Below are positions 17,421-26,102 of a DNA stretch of 56,150 nucleotides, piece after piece. The notes beneath the pieces were generated by a model, which worked only from the letters and a program-made list of their open reading frames with translations, had not been told where the DNA came from and made no database searches. Within the stretch, counting starts at the first letter, position 1, and the number at the start of each line of letters is the position of its first letter. The DNA comes from Paraburkholderia sp. Its GTDB lineage: Bacteria; Pseudomonadota; Gammaproteobacteria; Burkholderiales; Burkholderiaceae. Where the stretch lies: NCBI GenBank assembly GCA_031286755.1, contig JAITTX010000342.1, positions 1 through 56,150 of the forward strand. The letters run 5' to 3'. The position numbers and the translations under genes are program-made.

Positions 17421-19421
17421 TCACGGCGTAAATGTATCGCCGAGCACGACGCCTTCGCGGCGCGGATCTGTGCCGCCCTGCAGCGCGGTGGACTGGCCGA
17501 GCGTGACGCGCATCACCGTGTTGATGCCGCTCGCCTGCGCGGACGTCGACACCTGATGGCCGAGCGCGGTCAGGCCGGCGATCAGCGGATCGTGCGTGCC
17601 GTTGTCGGCGAGGTTGAGGTCCGGATGCTCGCCGCCGATCGTCGTGGTCGGGCTGTTGCTCGCGCCGAAGTCCATCAGGCCCGCGGACTGCTGCGCGTCG
17701 AGCCCCCAGTCGAGCGCGCCCACCAGCGTCTTCACCACATACTGGGGAATCGTGCCGCCGCCCGGCGAACCGGTGGCCATCACGAAGTCGCCCCGCGAGC
17801 CGTCCGCCGCGACCTTGAACACGAGCGTGGGCGCCATCGAACTGCGCGGACGCTTGCCTGGCTGCACCCGGTTCGCAATCGGATTGCCGGCGCTGTCCGT
17901 CGGGCTCGCGGAGAAGTCGGTCAACTGGTTGTTCAGCAAGAAGCCGTGCGTCATATGGAACGAACCCATGCTCGATTCCACCGTGGTCGTGGCGGTGAGC
18001 ACGCTGCCGTCGCCATCGACGATCGTGAACTGGTTCGTGCCATGCTCGATCTGATTGGCGGCCACGCCGACCGGCACCGCGCCGAGATCGCCGGGCTGCG
18101 CCGTGCCCATACTCTTCGACATGCTAATCAATCCCGCGCGGTCCTTCAGATAGGGCTTGTTGAGCAGCGTGTCCCACGTGCCGCCCGGCAGCGGAACGAA
18201 ATCGGTGTCGGCAACGTACTTGTCGCGGTCGGCATACGCGAGCCGTTCCGCTTCCGTGATCAGATGCACGGCGTTGACGGCCGGCTTGCCGCCTTCGAGA
18301 TCGATCGCGGTGGGCGGCAGCGACTTCAGATCGAAGTTCTCGAGAATGCCGAGTGCGGAGGCCACCGCGATGCCGCCCGACGAGGGCGGCGGCATTCCGC
18401 AGACCCAGTACGCGTGATAGGTCGTGCAGACCGGCTCGCGCACCTTCGCCTGATATCCGGCGAGGTCGGCCAGGGTGGTTTTGCCGGGCGTCAGCGTCGA
18501 GCCGTCGGCGCCCTGCGTGAGCGCGATCTTCGCGACGATCTCCTGTGCGATCGGGCCGGTGTAGAGCGCGTTCGCGCCCGCTTGTGACATCTGCGTGAGC
18601 GCGTCGGCATAGGCCGGATTTTTCAGCACTGTGCCGAGCGTCTTCGGCGAGCCGTCCGCGTTCAGGAAATATGCCGAGGCCTCGGCGTCGCGCTTCAGGC
18701 TCGATGCGTTCGAGGCGATTGCGGCGGCAAGGCGCCCGCCGATCGGAAAGCCATTCGTGGCGAGCGAAATGGCGTCGCCGAACAGGCCGTTCCAGGCCAG
18801 CTTGCCGTGATCATGCTGCAGTGCTTCGATCAGGCGCGGCACGCCGATTGTGCCGATCGAGCGGCCGCTTGCGCGTGCGCTCGGCAGCGGCGCCGAGTGA
18901 TCGGACGTGTCGTCGACATAGCGCAGATAGTTTTCGGTCGCGGCGGCGGGCGCCGTTTCGCGGCCGTCGTAGGCCTGCAGCGTCTTGCTGCGGCCGTCGT
19001 AGTACAGCAGCACGCCACCGGAGCCGAGGCCCGTTGCCTCGGGAACGGTGAGGCCGAGCACCGCCTGCACGGCAACGGCCGCATCGGCGGCCGTGCCGCC
19101 CCGTTTGAGCACGGCGCAACCGGCCGCGCTGGCGTAGGCGTTCGAAGTCGCGACCATATAGGTCTTCGCGTAGCGCGGCTTCAATCCCGTCCGGTAGCCG
19201 GACGCGGCCTCGGGCAATGAAGGGTCGCCTGGCTGATTCGAGCCGACGACGACGGTCGAGCCGCTGTTGTCGACCGCGAGGCAGCTTGCGTCGGCGGTGG
19301 GCGTGGCTGGCGGCGGCGTTGACGACTGCGGCGGTTGATTATCGGAATCGCCGCTGCAGGCGCTCATCAACGCCGCGGCTAGCAGCACGGATGCGTAAGG
19401 CCGGATCGTATTGATTTTCAT
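17421..19421 (-). CDS. ggt: Gamma-glutamyltransferase (lipoprotein type)
   Basis: Predicted 666-aa N-terminal-nucleophile hydrolase that cleaves or transfers the gamma-glutamyl group of glutathione and related peptides. The signal peptide ends in LMSAC, a near-consensus lipobox, so it is probably an outer-membrane or periplasmic lipoprotein. Conserved parts are present: substrate Arg in [23 protein letters not shown], the nucleophile region [13 protein letters not shown] where Thr462 should become the new N-terminus after autocleavage, and the oxyanion loop [14 protein letters not shown]. At ~666 aa it is longer than E. coli GGT (580 aa), partly from the N-terminal linker. It appears monocistronic and is preceded by a palindrome-rich region. 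Confidence 0.93.
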   Translation of the reverse strand: MKINTIRPYASVLLAAALMSACSGDSDNQPPQSSTPPPATPTADASCLAVDNSGSTVVVGSNQPGDPSLPEAASGYRTGLKPRYAKTYMVATSNAYASAAGCAVLKRGGTAADAAVAVQAVLGLTVPEATGLGSGGVLLYYDGRSKTLQAYDGRETAPAAATENYLRYVDDTSDHSAPLPSARASGRSIGTIGVPRLIEALQHDHGKLAWNGLFGDAISLATNGFPIGGRLAAAIASNASSLKRDAEASAYFLNADGSPKTLGTVLKNPAYADALTQMSQAGANALYTGPIAQEIVAKIALTQGADGSTLTPGKTTLADLAGYQAKVREPVCTTYHAYWVCGMPPPSSGGIAVASALGILENFDLKSLPPTAIDLEGGKPAVNAVHLITEAERLAYADRDKYVADTDFVPLPGGTWDTLLNKPYLKDRAGLISMSKSMGTAQPGDLGAVPVGVAANQIEHGTNQFTIVDGDGSVLTATTTVESSMGSFHMTHGFLLNNQLTDFSASPTDSAGNPIANRVQPGKRPRSSMAPTLVFKVAADGSRGDFVMATGSPGGGTIPQYVVKTLVGALDWGLDAQQSAGLMDFGASNSPTTTIGGEHPDLNLADNGTHDPLIAGLTALGHQVSTSAQASGINTVMRVTLGQSTALQGGTDPRREGVVLGDTFTP

Positions 19422-19510
19422 CGTTATGGTGGGGGGGGCCGAAGTTGTCGTTCAGAAGAACGGGATGGGGGTGAATCTGGTGCTGAATGATTTCTTTAAA
19501 CATTCAGAAA

Positions 19511-19536
19511 GGCAATTGGAATAAATTCCACTTGCC
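19511..19536. promoter_or_regulatory. Imperfect 26-bp palindrome, possible operator of ggt
   Basis: GGCAATTGGAAT and ATTCCACTTGCC flank a central AA and match as inverted arms at 11 of 12 positions. The core TGGAAT-AA-ATTCCA resembles IclR-type operators. It lies ~90 bp upstream of the ggt start codon. Confidence 0.4.
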
Positions 19537-19660
19537 GCGGATTGCGGGCAATCGTAGGGAGGGGCGGCGGGGAGGCACCTGAACGGCAGGGGCGAGCAGA
19601 ATCATTGGGCGATCGAGCGACGTGCCCAGAGATCCTGTTCGGATTCAGGAGTTTTCGTTG

Positions 19661-19686
19661 CATCCGCATCCAATTGGATGCGGATG
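19661..19686. repeat. Perfect 26-bp palindrome
   Basis: The arm CATCCGCATCCAA is followed directly by its exact reverse complement TTGGATGCGGATG, with no spacer. Function is unknown: operator, cruciform or part of a dispersed repeat. Confidence 0.7.
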
Positions 19687-19784
19687 GTCGAGCCGGATCG
19701 GGTCGAATCGAGCCGCGCACGATGCATCGCGCATCGTGGCACAGCCGGTGAGTCACTCCGGCTAAACGGTCAAGCGGATCAAGT

Positions 19785-19815
19785 CCAATTAAAAGCCTCC
19801 TGTTTCCAGCAGGCT
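19785..19815 (-). terminator. Intrinsic terminator of the 88-aa membrane protein gene
   Basis: On the minus strand AGCCTGCTG, loop GAAA, and CAGGAGGCT form a 9-bp stem with one mismatch, followed by TTTTAATT. It lies ~50 bp after the stop codon. Confidence 0.7.
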
Positions 19816-19863
19816 CTTACCCGGGCAGCGACAGCGTGCTGCCCGTCTGGACGATGCACGGAG

Positions 19864-20130
19864 TTAGTGGCCGTGCGCCTGGCGCCACCCGGTGCGCTTC
19901 TTGATGCGCGTGCCGGAGTGACTGTTATGGAATCCTGCGGAGATCAGAAAGAGGACGCCGGCGAAAGGCCAGACAAAGGTGGCCATCGAGAAGCAAAGCC
20001 AGAGGGCATCTTGTGGAGGGTACGCATTGAGCGCCCACCCCAGGCACGCAACTGGCAACATCAGCAGACACAACGCCGACCGGTTCAGAACAACGGCGAC
20101 CTTTGCATTCTTGAGCGTCTCAGTTTGCAT
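19864..20130 (-). CDS. Small two-helix membrane protein (88 aa)
   Basis: GGAG sits 6 nt before ATG 20130, which gives a product starting MQTETLKNAKVAVVLNR. Two hydrophobic helices follow: SALCLLMLPVACLGWALNAY and ALWLCFSMATFVWPFAGVLF. The tail is basic and polar (SGTRIKKRTGWRQAHGH). An upstream ATG at 20181 lacks a ribosome site. The gene has its own downstream terminator. I recognise no family. Less GC-biased codon use than its neighbours hints at recent acquisition or low expression. Confidence 0.6.
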   Translation of the reverse strand: MQTETLKNAKVAVVLNRSALCLLMLPVACLGWALNAYPPQDALWLCFSMATFVWPFAGVLFLISAGFHNSHSGTRIKKRTGWRQAHGH

Positions 20131-20295
20131 GCCTGGCTCCATTGGGAATGGCACTGAGACATAGAGTCGCACGTAGGTCATTGCGCGTGAACTTGGTGAA
20201 ATCCCTTACATATACCTATACATCAAGATGTGCGGCGATGCAGCAAATTCGCTGTGCTGCAGTGCATCGACATCGGGGCGTCAGCGGTCGTGGCC

Positions 20296-20340
20296 GTTAA
20301 AAAAACAAAACGGGCGCCTCATTGATGAATGAGGCGCCCG
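20296..20340 (-). terminator. Strong intrinsic terminator of the amino-acid-binding protein gene
   Basis: A perfect 13-bp stem (CGGGCGCCTCATT at 20311-20323 with AATGAGGCGCCCG at 20328-20340) closes a GATG loop. On the minus strand it is followed by TTTTGTTTTTTT, 45 bp after the stop codon. Confidence 0.9.
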
Positions 20341-20385
20341 CCGGAATGCGGAAATCAACCCGCGGAAATCACTCCGCTGCCTGCT

Positions 20386-21168
20386 TTACTTCCCGTAGAT
20401 ATCGAAGTCGAAATACTTCCGGGCAATCTTGTCGTACGTGCCGTCCTTATGCATGTCGGCCAGTGCCTGGTCGATTTTGCCCTGCAGGTCGGTATCTTCC
20501 TTGCGCATGCCGATGGCGGTGCCATTGCCCAGGATCTTCGGGTCGTCAAGCGCACCGCCCACGAACGTGAAGTCCTTGCCGCGCGACGTCTTCAGGAATC
20601 CCAGGTTTGCATGCACCTGGTCTTGCACGGATGCGTCGAGCCGGCCCGATACCAGGTCCGCATAGACGAGATCCTGGTTCTGATAGGGAACGATGGTGGC
20701 GCCGGCCGGCGCCCAGTGCACCCGCGCATAGGTTTCCTGGATCGAGCCCTGCTCCACGCCAATGCGCTTGCCCTTCACGCCTTCGGGCGTGGGCTGGATG
20801 GCCGAGCCTTTCTTCGCAACCATGCGGTCGGGTGAATGCGCGACCTTGGTCGAAAAGGCAATCTGCTGCTCTCGCGCAGCGGTTTTCGACATCGTCGAGA
20901 GAATGGCGTCGAACTTGCGCGCCTTCAGCGCGGGAATCATCCCGTCGAAATCCTGCTCGACCCAGACGCACTTCGCGTGGAGCTGGTGGCAAATTTCGTT
21001 GCCGAGATCGATGTCGAAGCCAACGAGCTGGCCATCGGGCGCTTTGGATTCGTAGGGCGGATAGCTTGCGTCCACGCCGAAGCGGAGCGTGGACCAGTCT
21101 TTCGCCAGCGCGCTGGTGGCCGGCACGGCAAGCAGGGCTGCGATCGAGGCCGCCAGAATTTTCTTCAC
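20386..21168 (-). CDS. Periplasmic amino-acid-binding protein (ArgT/HisJ-like), orphan
   Basis: Predicted 260-aa ABC-type solute-binding protein of the lysine/arginine/ornithine/histidine class. The signal peptide (MKKILAASIAALLAVPATSA, cleavage after ALA) precedes the family 3 fold: LRFGVDASYPPYESKAPDG, LVGFDIDLGNEIC, FDGMIPALKARKFDAILSTM, and KGKRIGVEQGSIQETY. The Asp/Arg contacts for a basic amino acid lie in these blocks. No permease or ATPase is adjacent, so it probably serves a transporter encoded elsewhere. It ends in a strong terminator. Confidence 0.92.
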   Translation of the reverse strand: MKKILAASIAALLAVPATSALAKDWSTLRFGVDASYPPYESKAPDGQLVGFDIDLGNEICHQLHAKCVWVEQDFDGMIPALKARKFDAILSTMSKTAAREQQIAFSTKVAHSPDRMVAKKGSAIQPTPEGVKGKRIGVEQGSIQETYARVHWAPAGATIVPYQNQDLVYADLVSGRLDASVQDQVHANLGFLKTSRGKDFTFVGGALDDPKILGNGTAIGMRKEDTDLQGKIDQALADMHKDGTYDKIARKYFDFDIYGK

Positions 21169-21276
21169 TTTATCTCCTCGTGTAGATAGGGAAATCGCGT
21201 TTTCGTACGGTCACGCTAATATCATTTGACGAACCCGCGATACTACCAGAGCCCCGCGCGCGGGCCGTAAAGACGT

Positions 21277-22587
21277 TCAGCGATTCACGATGCGCGCGGG
21301 CACGAGGAACGTCAGCAGCGCGCCGAGAATGAGCGCGCCCGCCATCGTATAGAGGCCCATGTTGGTGCTGTGCGTGAGGTCCTTCACGAAGCCGATGAAG
21401 TACGGTCCCGCGAAGCCGGCGAGATTGCCCACCGAGTTGATGAGCGCAATGCCCGCCGCCGCGGCGGAGCCGCCGAGGAACGCGGTGGGCAGGCTCCAGA
21501 ACATCGGCAGCGTCGAGAGCGCGCCCGCTGCCGCGATGGTGAGGCCCACCATCGCGAGCACCGGCTGGTCGCCGAACAGGGCCGAGGCGATCAACCCCAC
21601 ACCGCCGAGAACCGAAACGAAGGCCAGGTGCCAGCGGCGTTCGCGGCGCCGGTCGGCGCTGCGCGAGACGAGCCCCATCGTGACGACGGCGGCCGCATAG
21701 GGAATCGCGGTCAGCAGCCCGATCATGAGCGGGTCCGTCACCCCCGTGGAGGCAATCAGCGTGGGCAGCCAGAAGCCCACCGTGTAGAACCCGCAGATCA
21801 GGCAGAAGTAGATCGCGGTGAGCAGCCACATGCGGCCGTTCGTGAACATTTCGCGCAGCGAGTGCTCCGCCTTGTGCGCGGAGTCGGTGGCGATCTGCGC
21901 TTCGAGCAGCGCGCGCTCGTCGGCGCTCAGCCACTTCGCTTTCTTGATGCCGTCCGTCAACACCACGAAGGCGGCGAGGCCCACGAGGATCGAGGGCAGC
22001 CCCTCGACGAAAAAGAGCCACTGCCAGCCCGCGTAGCCCATCGCGCCGCTCAGCGCGTGCAGCAGATAGCCCGAGAGCGGCCCGCCGATGAGACCCGAGA
22101 CGGGCACCGCCATCGCGAAGGCCGCGAACATCTTGCCGCGCCGGTGCGAGGGATACCAGTACGAGAGGTAGAGAATCACGCCGGGGTAGAAGCCCGCTTC
22201 GGCAAGACCGAGCAGGAAGCGCATCACGTAGAACTGGGTGGGCGTGGTCACGAACGCCATGCCCGAGGAGATGATGCCCCACGTGATCATGATGCGCGCC
22301 ATCCAGAGCCGCGCGCCCACCCGGTGCAGGATGATGTTGCTGGGAATTTCGACGAGGAAGTACGCGATGAAGAAGATGCCGGCGCCGAGGCCGTAGACCG
22401 TGTCCGAGAAGTGCAGGTCGGACGACATCTGCAGCTTCGCGAAGCCCACGTTCACGCGATCCAGATACGCAACGAGATAGCACAGCATCAGAAACGGCAC
22501 GATGCGCCGCGTGACTTTGGCGTAGGTGCGCGCCTCGAATGCGCGTTTCTCGTCTGTTTCGATGATTCCGACTGACTGTTGTAGCAA
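21277..22587 (-). CDS. MFS transporter, anion:cation symporter family, tetronate locus
   Basis: Predicted 436-aa, 12-helix importer of the ACS family (tartrate/phthalate/hexuronate type). Signature parts are LDRVNVGFAKLQMSSDLHFS in helix 1, the LGLAEAGFYPGVILYLSYWYP loop, and the RR-rich linker SRSADRRRERRW. I chose TTG 22587 because AAGGAG lies at ideal distance; the frame is open to ATG 22641. It is divergent from the FadR-type regulator of the tetronate operon, with a putative operator between them. I infer that it imports erythronate, threonate or a related C4 sugar acid. Direct specificity evidence is lacking. Confidence 0.88.
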   Translation of the reverse strand: MLQQSVGIIETDEKRAFEARTYAKVTRRIVPFLMLCYLVAYLDRVNVGFAKLQMSSDLHFSDTVYGLGAGIFFIAYFLVEIPSNIILHRVGARLWMARIMITWGIISSGMAFVTTPTQFYVMRFLLGLAEAGFYPGVILYLSYWYPSHRRGKMFAAFAMAVPVSGLIGGPLSGYLLHALSGAMGYAGWQWLFFVEGLPSILVGLAAFVVLTDGIKKAKWLSADERALLEAQIATDSAHKAEHSLREMFTNGRMWLLTAIYFCLICGFYTVGFWLPTLIASTGVTDPLMIGLLTAIPYAAAVVTMGLVSRSADRRRERRWHLAFVSVLGGVGLIASALFGDQPVLAMVGLTIAAAGALSTLPMFWSLPTAFLGGSAAAAGIALINSVGNLAGFAGPYFIGFVKDLTHSTNMGLYTMAGALILGALLTFLVPARIVNR

Positions 22588-22660
22588 GGCTGTCTCCTTG
22601 GGTCCGCTTGCGCGATGGCTGATGCGCTTCGGATGGCGCACCTGGCATTCATCACAAAAT

Positions 22661-22679
22661 TTGTATGATGAGCATACGT
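22661..22679. promoter_or_regulatory. Putative FadR-type operator, site 1
   Basis: GTATG (22663-22667) and CATAC (22673-22677) are inverted around 5 bp, within AT-rich flanks, in the divergent gap between the importer and regulator genes. The flank AAATTTGTATGATGA reappears in opposite orientation before denD. Confidence 0.55.
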
Positions 22680-22776
22680 AATATGTATTGCCGGTTGGAT
22701 GTTAGGTTAAAAAACGGTAAGGTGTCAACGCGGCGCCGAGCAACACCGTTTCGGGCCTTTCCTGAAGCTCACCAAC

Positions 22777-23607
22777 ATGCACACCCCTACATCCACGCCG
22801 TCGCGCCCGGTCGCGTTCGAGGCACCCAACATCACGAGCGCGGGCACGCTGGCCGACCGGGTCACCGCGGTGCTGCTCGAAAAGATCAAGAGCGGCGAGT
22901 TTCCCCCGGGCGCGCGCCTGCCCACCGAGCAGGTGATTTGCGAGCGCTTCGGCGTGAGCCGCACCGTGGTTCGCGAAGCGATCTCGCGGCTCAAGTCCGA
23001 AGGTCTCGTCGAGGTGCGCCAGGGCAGCGGCATGGTCGTGCGCGAGGCCAGCCGGGCGGCCACGTTCCGGCTGCCGGTCGAGGTCAGTGATTCGGTGGAG
23101 GCGGTGCTGCGCGTGACGGAACTGCGCCGCGGCATCGAGGCCGAAGCGGCGGCGCTCGCCGCCGGGCGGCGCACGCGCTCGCAACTCGCCGAGATCAAGC
23201 GCGCGCTCGCCGCCATCGACTCGGCCGCGAAGCAGCGGCGCGACGGCGTGGCCGAGGACCAGGCGTTTCACATGGCCATTTCGCACGCCACCGGCAATTC
23301 CCTCTATCCGCCCATGCTCGAATACCTCGGCCAGTTCGTGCACGCGGCGATCCTCCTCACGCGCACCAACGAAGCGCAGCGCGGCGATTTTTCCGAGCAG
23401 GTGCGCGCCGAGCACAAGGCGATCTACGACGCAATCGCCGCCCAGGATCCGGCCGCCGCGCGCCAGGCGGTGATCACCCACATCGACAACGCGGGCGCCC
23501 GTATCCAGGCCGCGGACCCGGCGTTCTGGGCGGGCGAGGGCAGCACCGCCGCCCAGCCGCTGCTGGAGGAAGGCAAGCGCGCCGCGCGCAAGCGTCCGGC
23601 GCGCTAA
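22777..23607 (+). CDS. GntR/FadR-family transcriptional regulator of the tetronate locus
   Basis: Predicted 276-aa regulator. Residues ~25-95 are a GntR winged helix (LADRVTAVLLEKIKSGEFPP, GARLPTEQVICERFGVSRTV, VREAISRLKSEGLVEVRQGS). Residues ~105-240 form the all-helical FCD ligand domain, with metal/ligand positions in EDQAFHMAISHATGN and AEHKAIYDAI. FCD regulators typically bind sugar acids. It is placed between the divergent importer and denD-otnKCI, and two similar palindromes occur in front of those units. It is probably a repressor released by a tetronate or its oxo-derivative. The ribosome site is weak. Confidence 0.92.
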   Translation: MHTPTSTPSRPVAFEAPNITSAGTLADRVTAVLLEKIKSGEFPPGARLPTEQVICERFGVSRTVVREAISRLKSEGLVEVRQGSGMVVREASRAATFRLPVEVSDSVEAVLRVTELRRGIEAEAAALAAGRRTRSQLAEIKRALAAIDSAAKQRRDGVAEDQAFHMAISHATGNSLYPPMLEYLGQFVHAAILLTRTNEAQRGDFSEQVRAEHKAIYDAIAAQDPAAARQAVITHIDNAGARIQAADPAFWAGEGSTAAQPLLEEGKRAARKRPAR

Positions 23608-23690
23608 AAGCACGGGACGCACGGGACGCACGGGAGCGGCGGCGGGATCGTTGCCGGGATTGGCACGGTGGGCTTGCGCGTTTCGCTAAA

Positions 23691-23711
23691 AGGTAAGATC
23701 ATCATACAAAT
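23691..23711. promoter_or_regulatory. Putative FadR-type operator, site 2 (before denD)
   Basis: GTAAG (23693-23697), 5 bp, then CATAC (23703-23707). The stretch TCATCATACAAATTT is the reverse complement of sequence at site 1, which supports a shared regulator. Confidence 0.55.
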
Positions 23712-23758
23712 TTTAGCGGAAGCATCCGCCGCCATCCCGTAGAACGAAGGAGACGACG

Positions 23759-24736
23759 ATGGAAATCGTGGTGACCGGCGCCGCCGGTTTTCTGGGCCAA
23801 CGCCTGATTCGCGCGCTGCTCGCGCGCGGCGAGCTGACGGGCGCCGATGGGCGCGCGCAGCGCATCGAGAAAATTCGGGCATTCGACGTGGTTGCGCTGC
23901 AGGGCATCGACGATGCACGCGTGGAAGTGCTCACCGGTGACATCGGCGACGCGGCTCAGGTCGAGGCCCTGATCGGCCCGCGCACCGCTAGCGTGTTTCA
24001 CCTTGCGGCAGTCGTCTCGGGCCAGGCCGAACAGGAATTCGACCTTGGCATGAGCATTAACTTCGACGCCACGCGCACGCTCTTCGAGCGCATTCGCGCG
24101 CTGCAAACGGGGGCGCGCTTCGTGATGACGAGTTCGGTGGCCGTGTTCGGCGGCGACCTGCCGACTACCGTCGAAGACACCCAGGTCTGGGCGCCGAAAA
24201 GCTCGTACGGCATGCAGAAGGCACTCGCCGATCTGCTGCTCGCCGACTACAGCCGCCGCGGCTACCTCGACGGCCGCAGCCTGCGCATGCCCACCGTGGT
24301 GGTGCGCCCGGGCAAGCCGAACCGCGCGGCGTCGAGCTTCGCGAGCGGCATCATTCGCGAGCCGATCAATGGCGTGGAGGCCGTGTGCCCCGTTGCGCCC
24401 GAAACGCCGCTGTGGCTCATGTCGCCGGACCGCGCCGTGGAAAATCTCGTGCATGGCCATGAATTGCCGGCCGAACGTCTCGCGCAAGGGCGCGTCATCA
24501 ACATGCCGGGCCTTTCGGTGACCGTGAGCGAGATGCTCGCCTCGCTGCGGCGCATTGCCGGCGACGCCGTGGCTAATCGCGTGCGCTTCGAGCGCGACCC
24601 GGCCATCGAGAAGATCGTCAACTCGTGGCCCGGCAACTTCTCCGCGCCGTATGCGCGCTCGCTCGGCTTCGTCTTCGACGCGAACTTCGACGACGTGGTC
24701 AACGCATTCATCGAGCGCGACGCACTCGTTCGCTGA
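23759..24736 (+). CDS. denD: D-erythronate dehydrogenase DenD
   Basis: Predicted 325-aa extended short-chain dehydrogenase. DenD oxidises D-erythronate at C2 to 2-oxo-tetronate using NAD. The Rossmann motif is VVTGAAGFLGQRL, the acidic turn is IRAFDVVALQG, and catalytic residues are in VMTSSVAVFGG and SSYGMQKALADLLL (YxxxK). The C-terminal segment RVRFERDPAIEKIVNSWPG matches the DenD group. AAGGAG precedes ATG 23759. It starts the otn operon and is followed 67 bp later by otnK. The presence of otnKCI makes this call more specific than a generic epimerase. Confidence 0.93.
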   Translation: MEIVVTGAAGFLGQRLIRALLARGELTGADGRAQRIEKIRAFDVVALQGIDDARVEVLTGDIGDAAQVEALIGPRTASVFHLAAVVSGQAEQEFDLGMSINFDATRTLFERIRALQTGARFVMTSSVAVFGGDLPTTVEDTQVWAPKSSYGMQKALADLLLADYSRRGYLDGRSLRMPTVVVRPGKPNRAASSFASGIIREPINGVEAVCPVAPETPLWLMSPDRAVENLVHGHELPAERLAQGRVINMPGLSVTVSEMLASLRRIAGDAVANRVRFERDPAIEKIVNSWPGNFSAPYARSLGFVFDANFDDVVNAFIERDALVR

Positions 24737-24803
24737 TACGTCGCGACGCGCGGCGCAGGGCTTGCCCGGCGCGCCGCGCTCGCGCCAACCGGATTCCCTC
24801 GCC

Positions 24804-26102
24804 ATGTCTTCCTCTCCTGTCCTGCTCGGCTGCATTGCCGACGATTTCACGGGCGCGACCGATCTCGCGAACATGCTCGTGCGCGGCGGCATGCGCACCG
24901 TGCAGACCATCGGCGTGCCCGCCGCGCCGCTCGACACGCCCGCGCAGGCCGTGGTGGTCGCGCTGAAGTCGCGCACCGCGCCGCGCGACGAGGCCATTGC
25001 CGAATCGCTCGCCGCGCTCGCGTGGCTGCGCTCGCTCGGCTGCCGCCAGTTCTACTTCAAGTACTGCTCCACATTCGACTCCACCGACGAAGGCAATATC
25101 GGCCCTGTCGCGGATGCGCTGATGCAGGCGCTCGGCGCGTCGTTCGCCATCGCCTGCCCCGCGTTTCCGGAAAGCGGCCGCACCGTCTATCGCGGCCATC
25201 TGTTCGTGGGCGACGTGCCGCTCAACGAGTCGGGCATGCAGAATCACCCGCTCACGCCCATGACCGACGCGAACCTCGTGCGCACGCTGCAGCGGCAAAC
25301 GCCTTCCCGGGTGGGCCTGCTGCGCTACGACGCGATCCAGCGTGGCGTGCCCGCGCTCGCCGCGGCGCGTGCGCAGTTGGCCGAAGAGGGCGTGCGCCTC
25401 GCAATCGCCGACGCGATCTCGGACGCCGATCTGCACACGCTTGGCGAAGCGTGCGCGAACGATCTGCTCATCACGGGCGGCTCGGGCCTGGCGCTTGGCC
25501 TGCCCGCCAACTTCGCGCGCGCGGGGTTGCTCGATACGTCGGGCGAGGCGCAGCGGCTTCCGGCCGTGCAGGGCCATGCCGCCGTGCTGGCCGGCAGCTG
25601 CTCGCGCGCGACCCAGGGGCAGGTCGCGCACTGGCGCGAGCGCGGCCGGCCCGCGTTCCGCATCGAGCCGCTCGCGCTCGCGGCCAACGCGCAGGGCGTG
25701 GTCGAAGCGGCGCTGGCCTTCGCGCGCGAGCGCATCGAAAGCGAACCTGTATTGATCTACGCGACGAGCGCGCCGGACGAGGTCGCGCAGGCGCAGCAGG
25801 CGCTTGGCACGGCGGCGTCTGGCGAGCTCGTGGAAGCGGCGCTCGCGGGCGTCGCGCGCGGGCTCGAAAAGATGGGCGTGCAGCGCTTCGTGGTGGCGGG
25901 CGGGGAAACCTCGGGCGCGGTCGTGAACGCGCTCGGCGTGAGCTCGCTGGCGATCGGGCCGCAGATCGATCCCGGCGTGCCGTGGACGGTTTCCGATGGC
26001 GCGCGCCATGCGCTCGCGCTCAAGTCCGGCAACTTCGGCACGGCCGACTTTTTCGAAAAGGCGCTCGCGCAATTCGAGCGCATCGTGGAGCAGGCGCGAT
26101 GA
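24804..26102 (+). CDS. otnK: 3-oxo-tetronate kinase OtnK
   Basis: Predicted 432-aa four-carbon acid sugar kinase (formerly DUF1537). It phosphorylates 3-oxo-tetronate at C4 with ATP. The N-terminal domain has the hallmark LLGCIADDFTGATDLANMLV, KSRTAP and YFKYCSTFDSTDEGNIGPVA. The C-terminal nucleotide-binding domain contains VLAGSCSRATQGQV, VVAGGETSGAVVNALGV and LKSGNFGTADFF, which hold the glycine-rich ATP loops. ATG 24804 begins the conserved domain. Its stop overlaps the otnC start by 4 nt (ATGA), indicating coupled translation. Confidence 0.95.
   Translation: MSSSPVLLGCIADDFTGATDLANMLVRGGMRTVQTIGVPAAPLDTPAQAVVVALKSRTAPRDEAIAESLAALAWLRSLGCRQFYFKYCSTFDSTDEGNIGPVADALMQALGASFAIACPAFPESGRTVYRGHLFVGDVPLNESGMQNHPLTPMTDANLVRTLQRQTPSRVGLLRYDAIQRGVPALAAARAQLAEEGVRLAIADAISDADLHTLGEACANDLLITGGSGLALGLPANFARAGLLDTSGEAQRLPAVQGHAAVLAGSCSRATQGQVAHWRERGRPAFRIEPLALAANAQGVVEAALAFARERIESEPVLIYATSAPDEVAQAQQALGTAASGELVEAALAGVARGLEKMGVQRFVVAGGETSGAVVNALGVSSLAIGPQIDPGVPWTVSDGARHALALKSGNFGTADFFEKALAQFERIVEQAR

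Larger units (their letters stand above)
19422..19863. other. Palindrome-rich intergenic region upstream of ggt
   Basis: No gene is evident. It contains a 26-bp near-perfect palindrome (19511-19536), a 26-bp perfect palindrome (19661-19686), a hairpin CACGATGC/GCATCGTG (19718-19738), an AGCCGG...CCGGCT pair (19743-19763), and the terminator of the next minus-strand gene. The density of dyad symmetry is unusual for this window. Confidence 0.6.

Noticed and set aside
21200-21276. GC palindrome CCCGCGCGCGGG after the tetronate-locus MFS gene as a terminator
   Set aside because: Symmetric but with no T-run on either side; simple GC repeats of this kind are expected by chance here.
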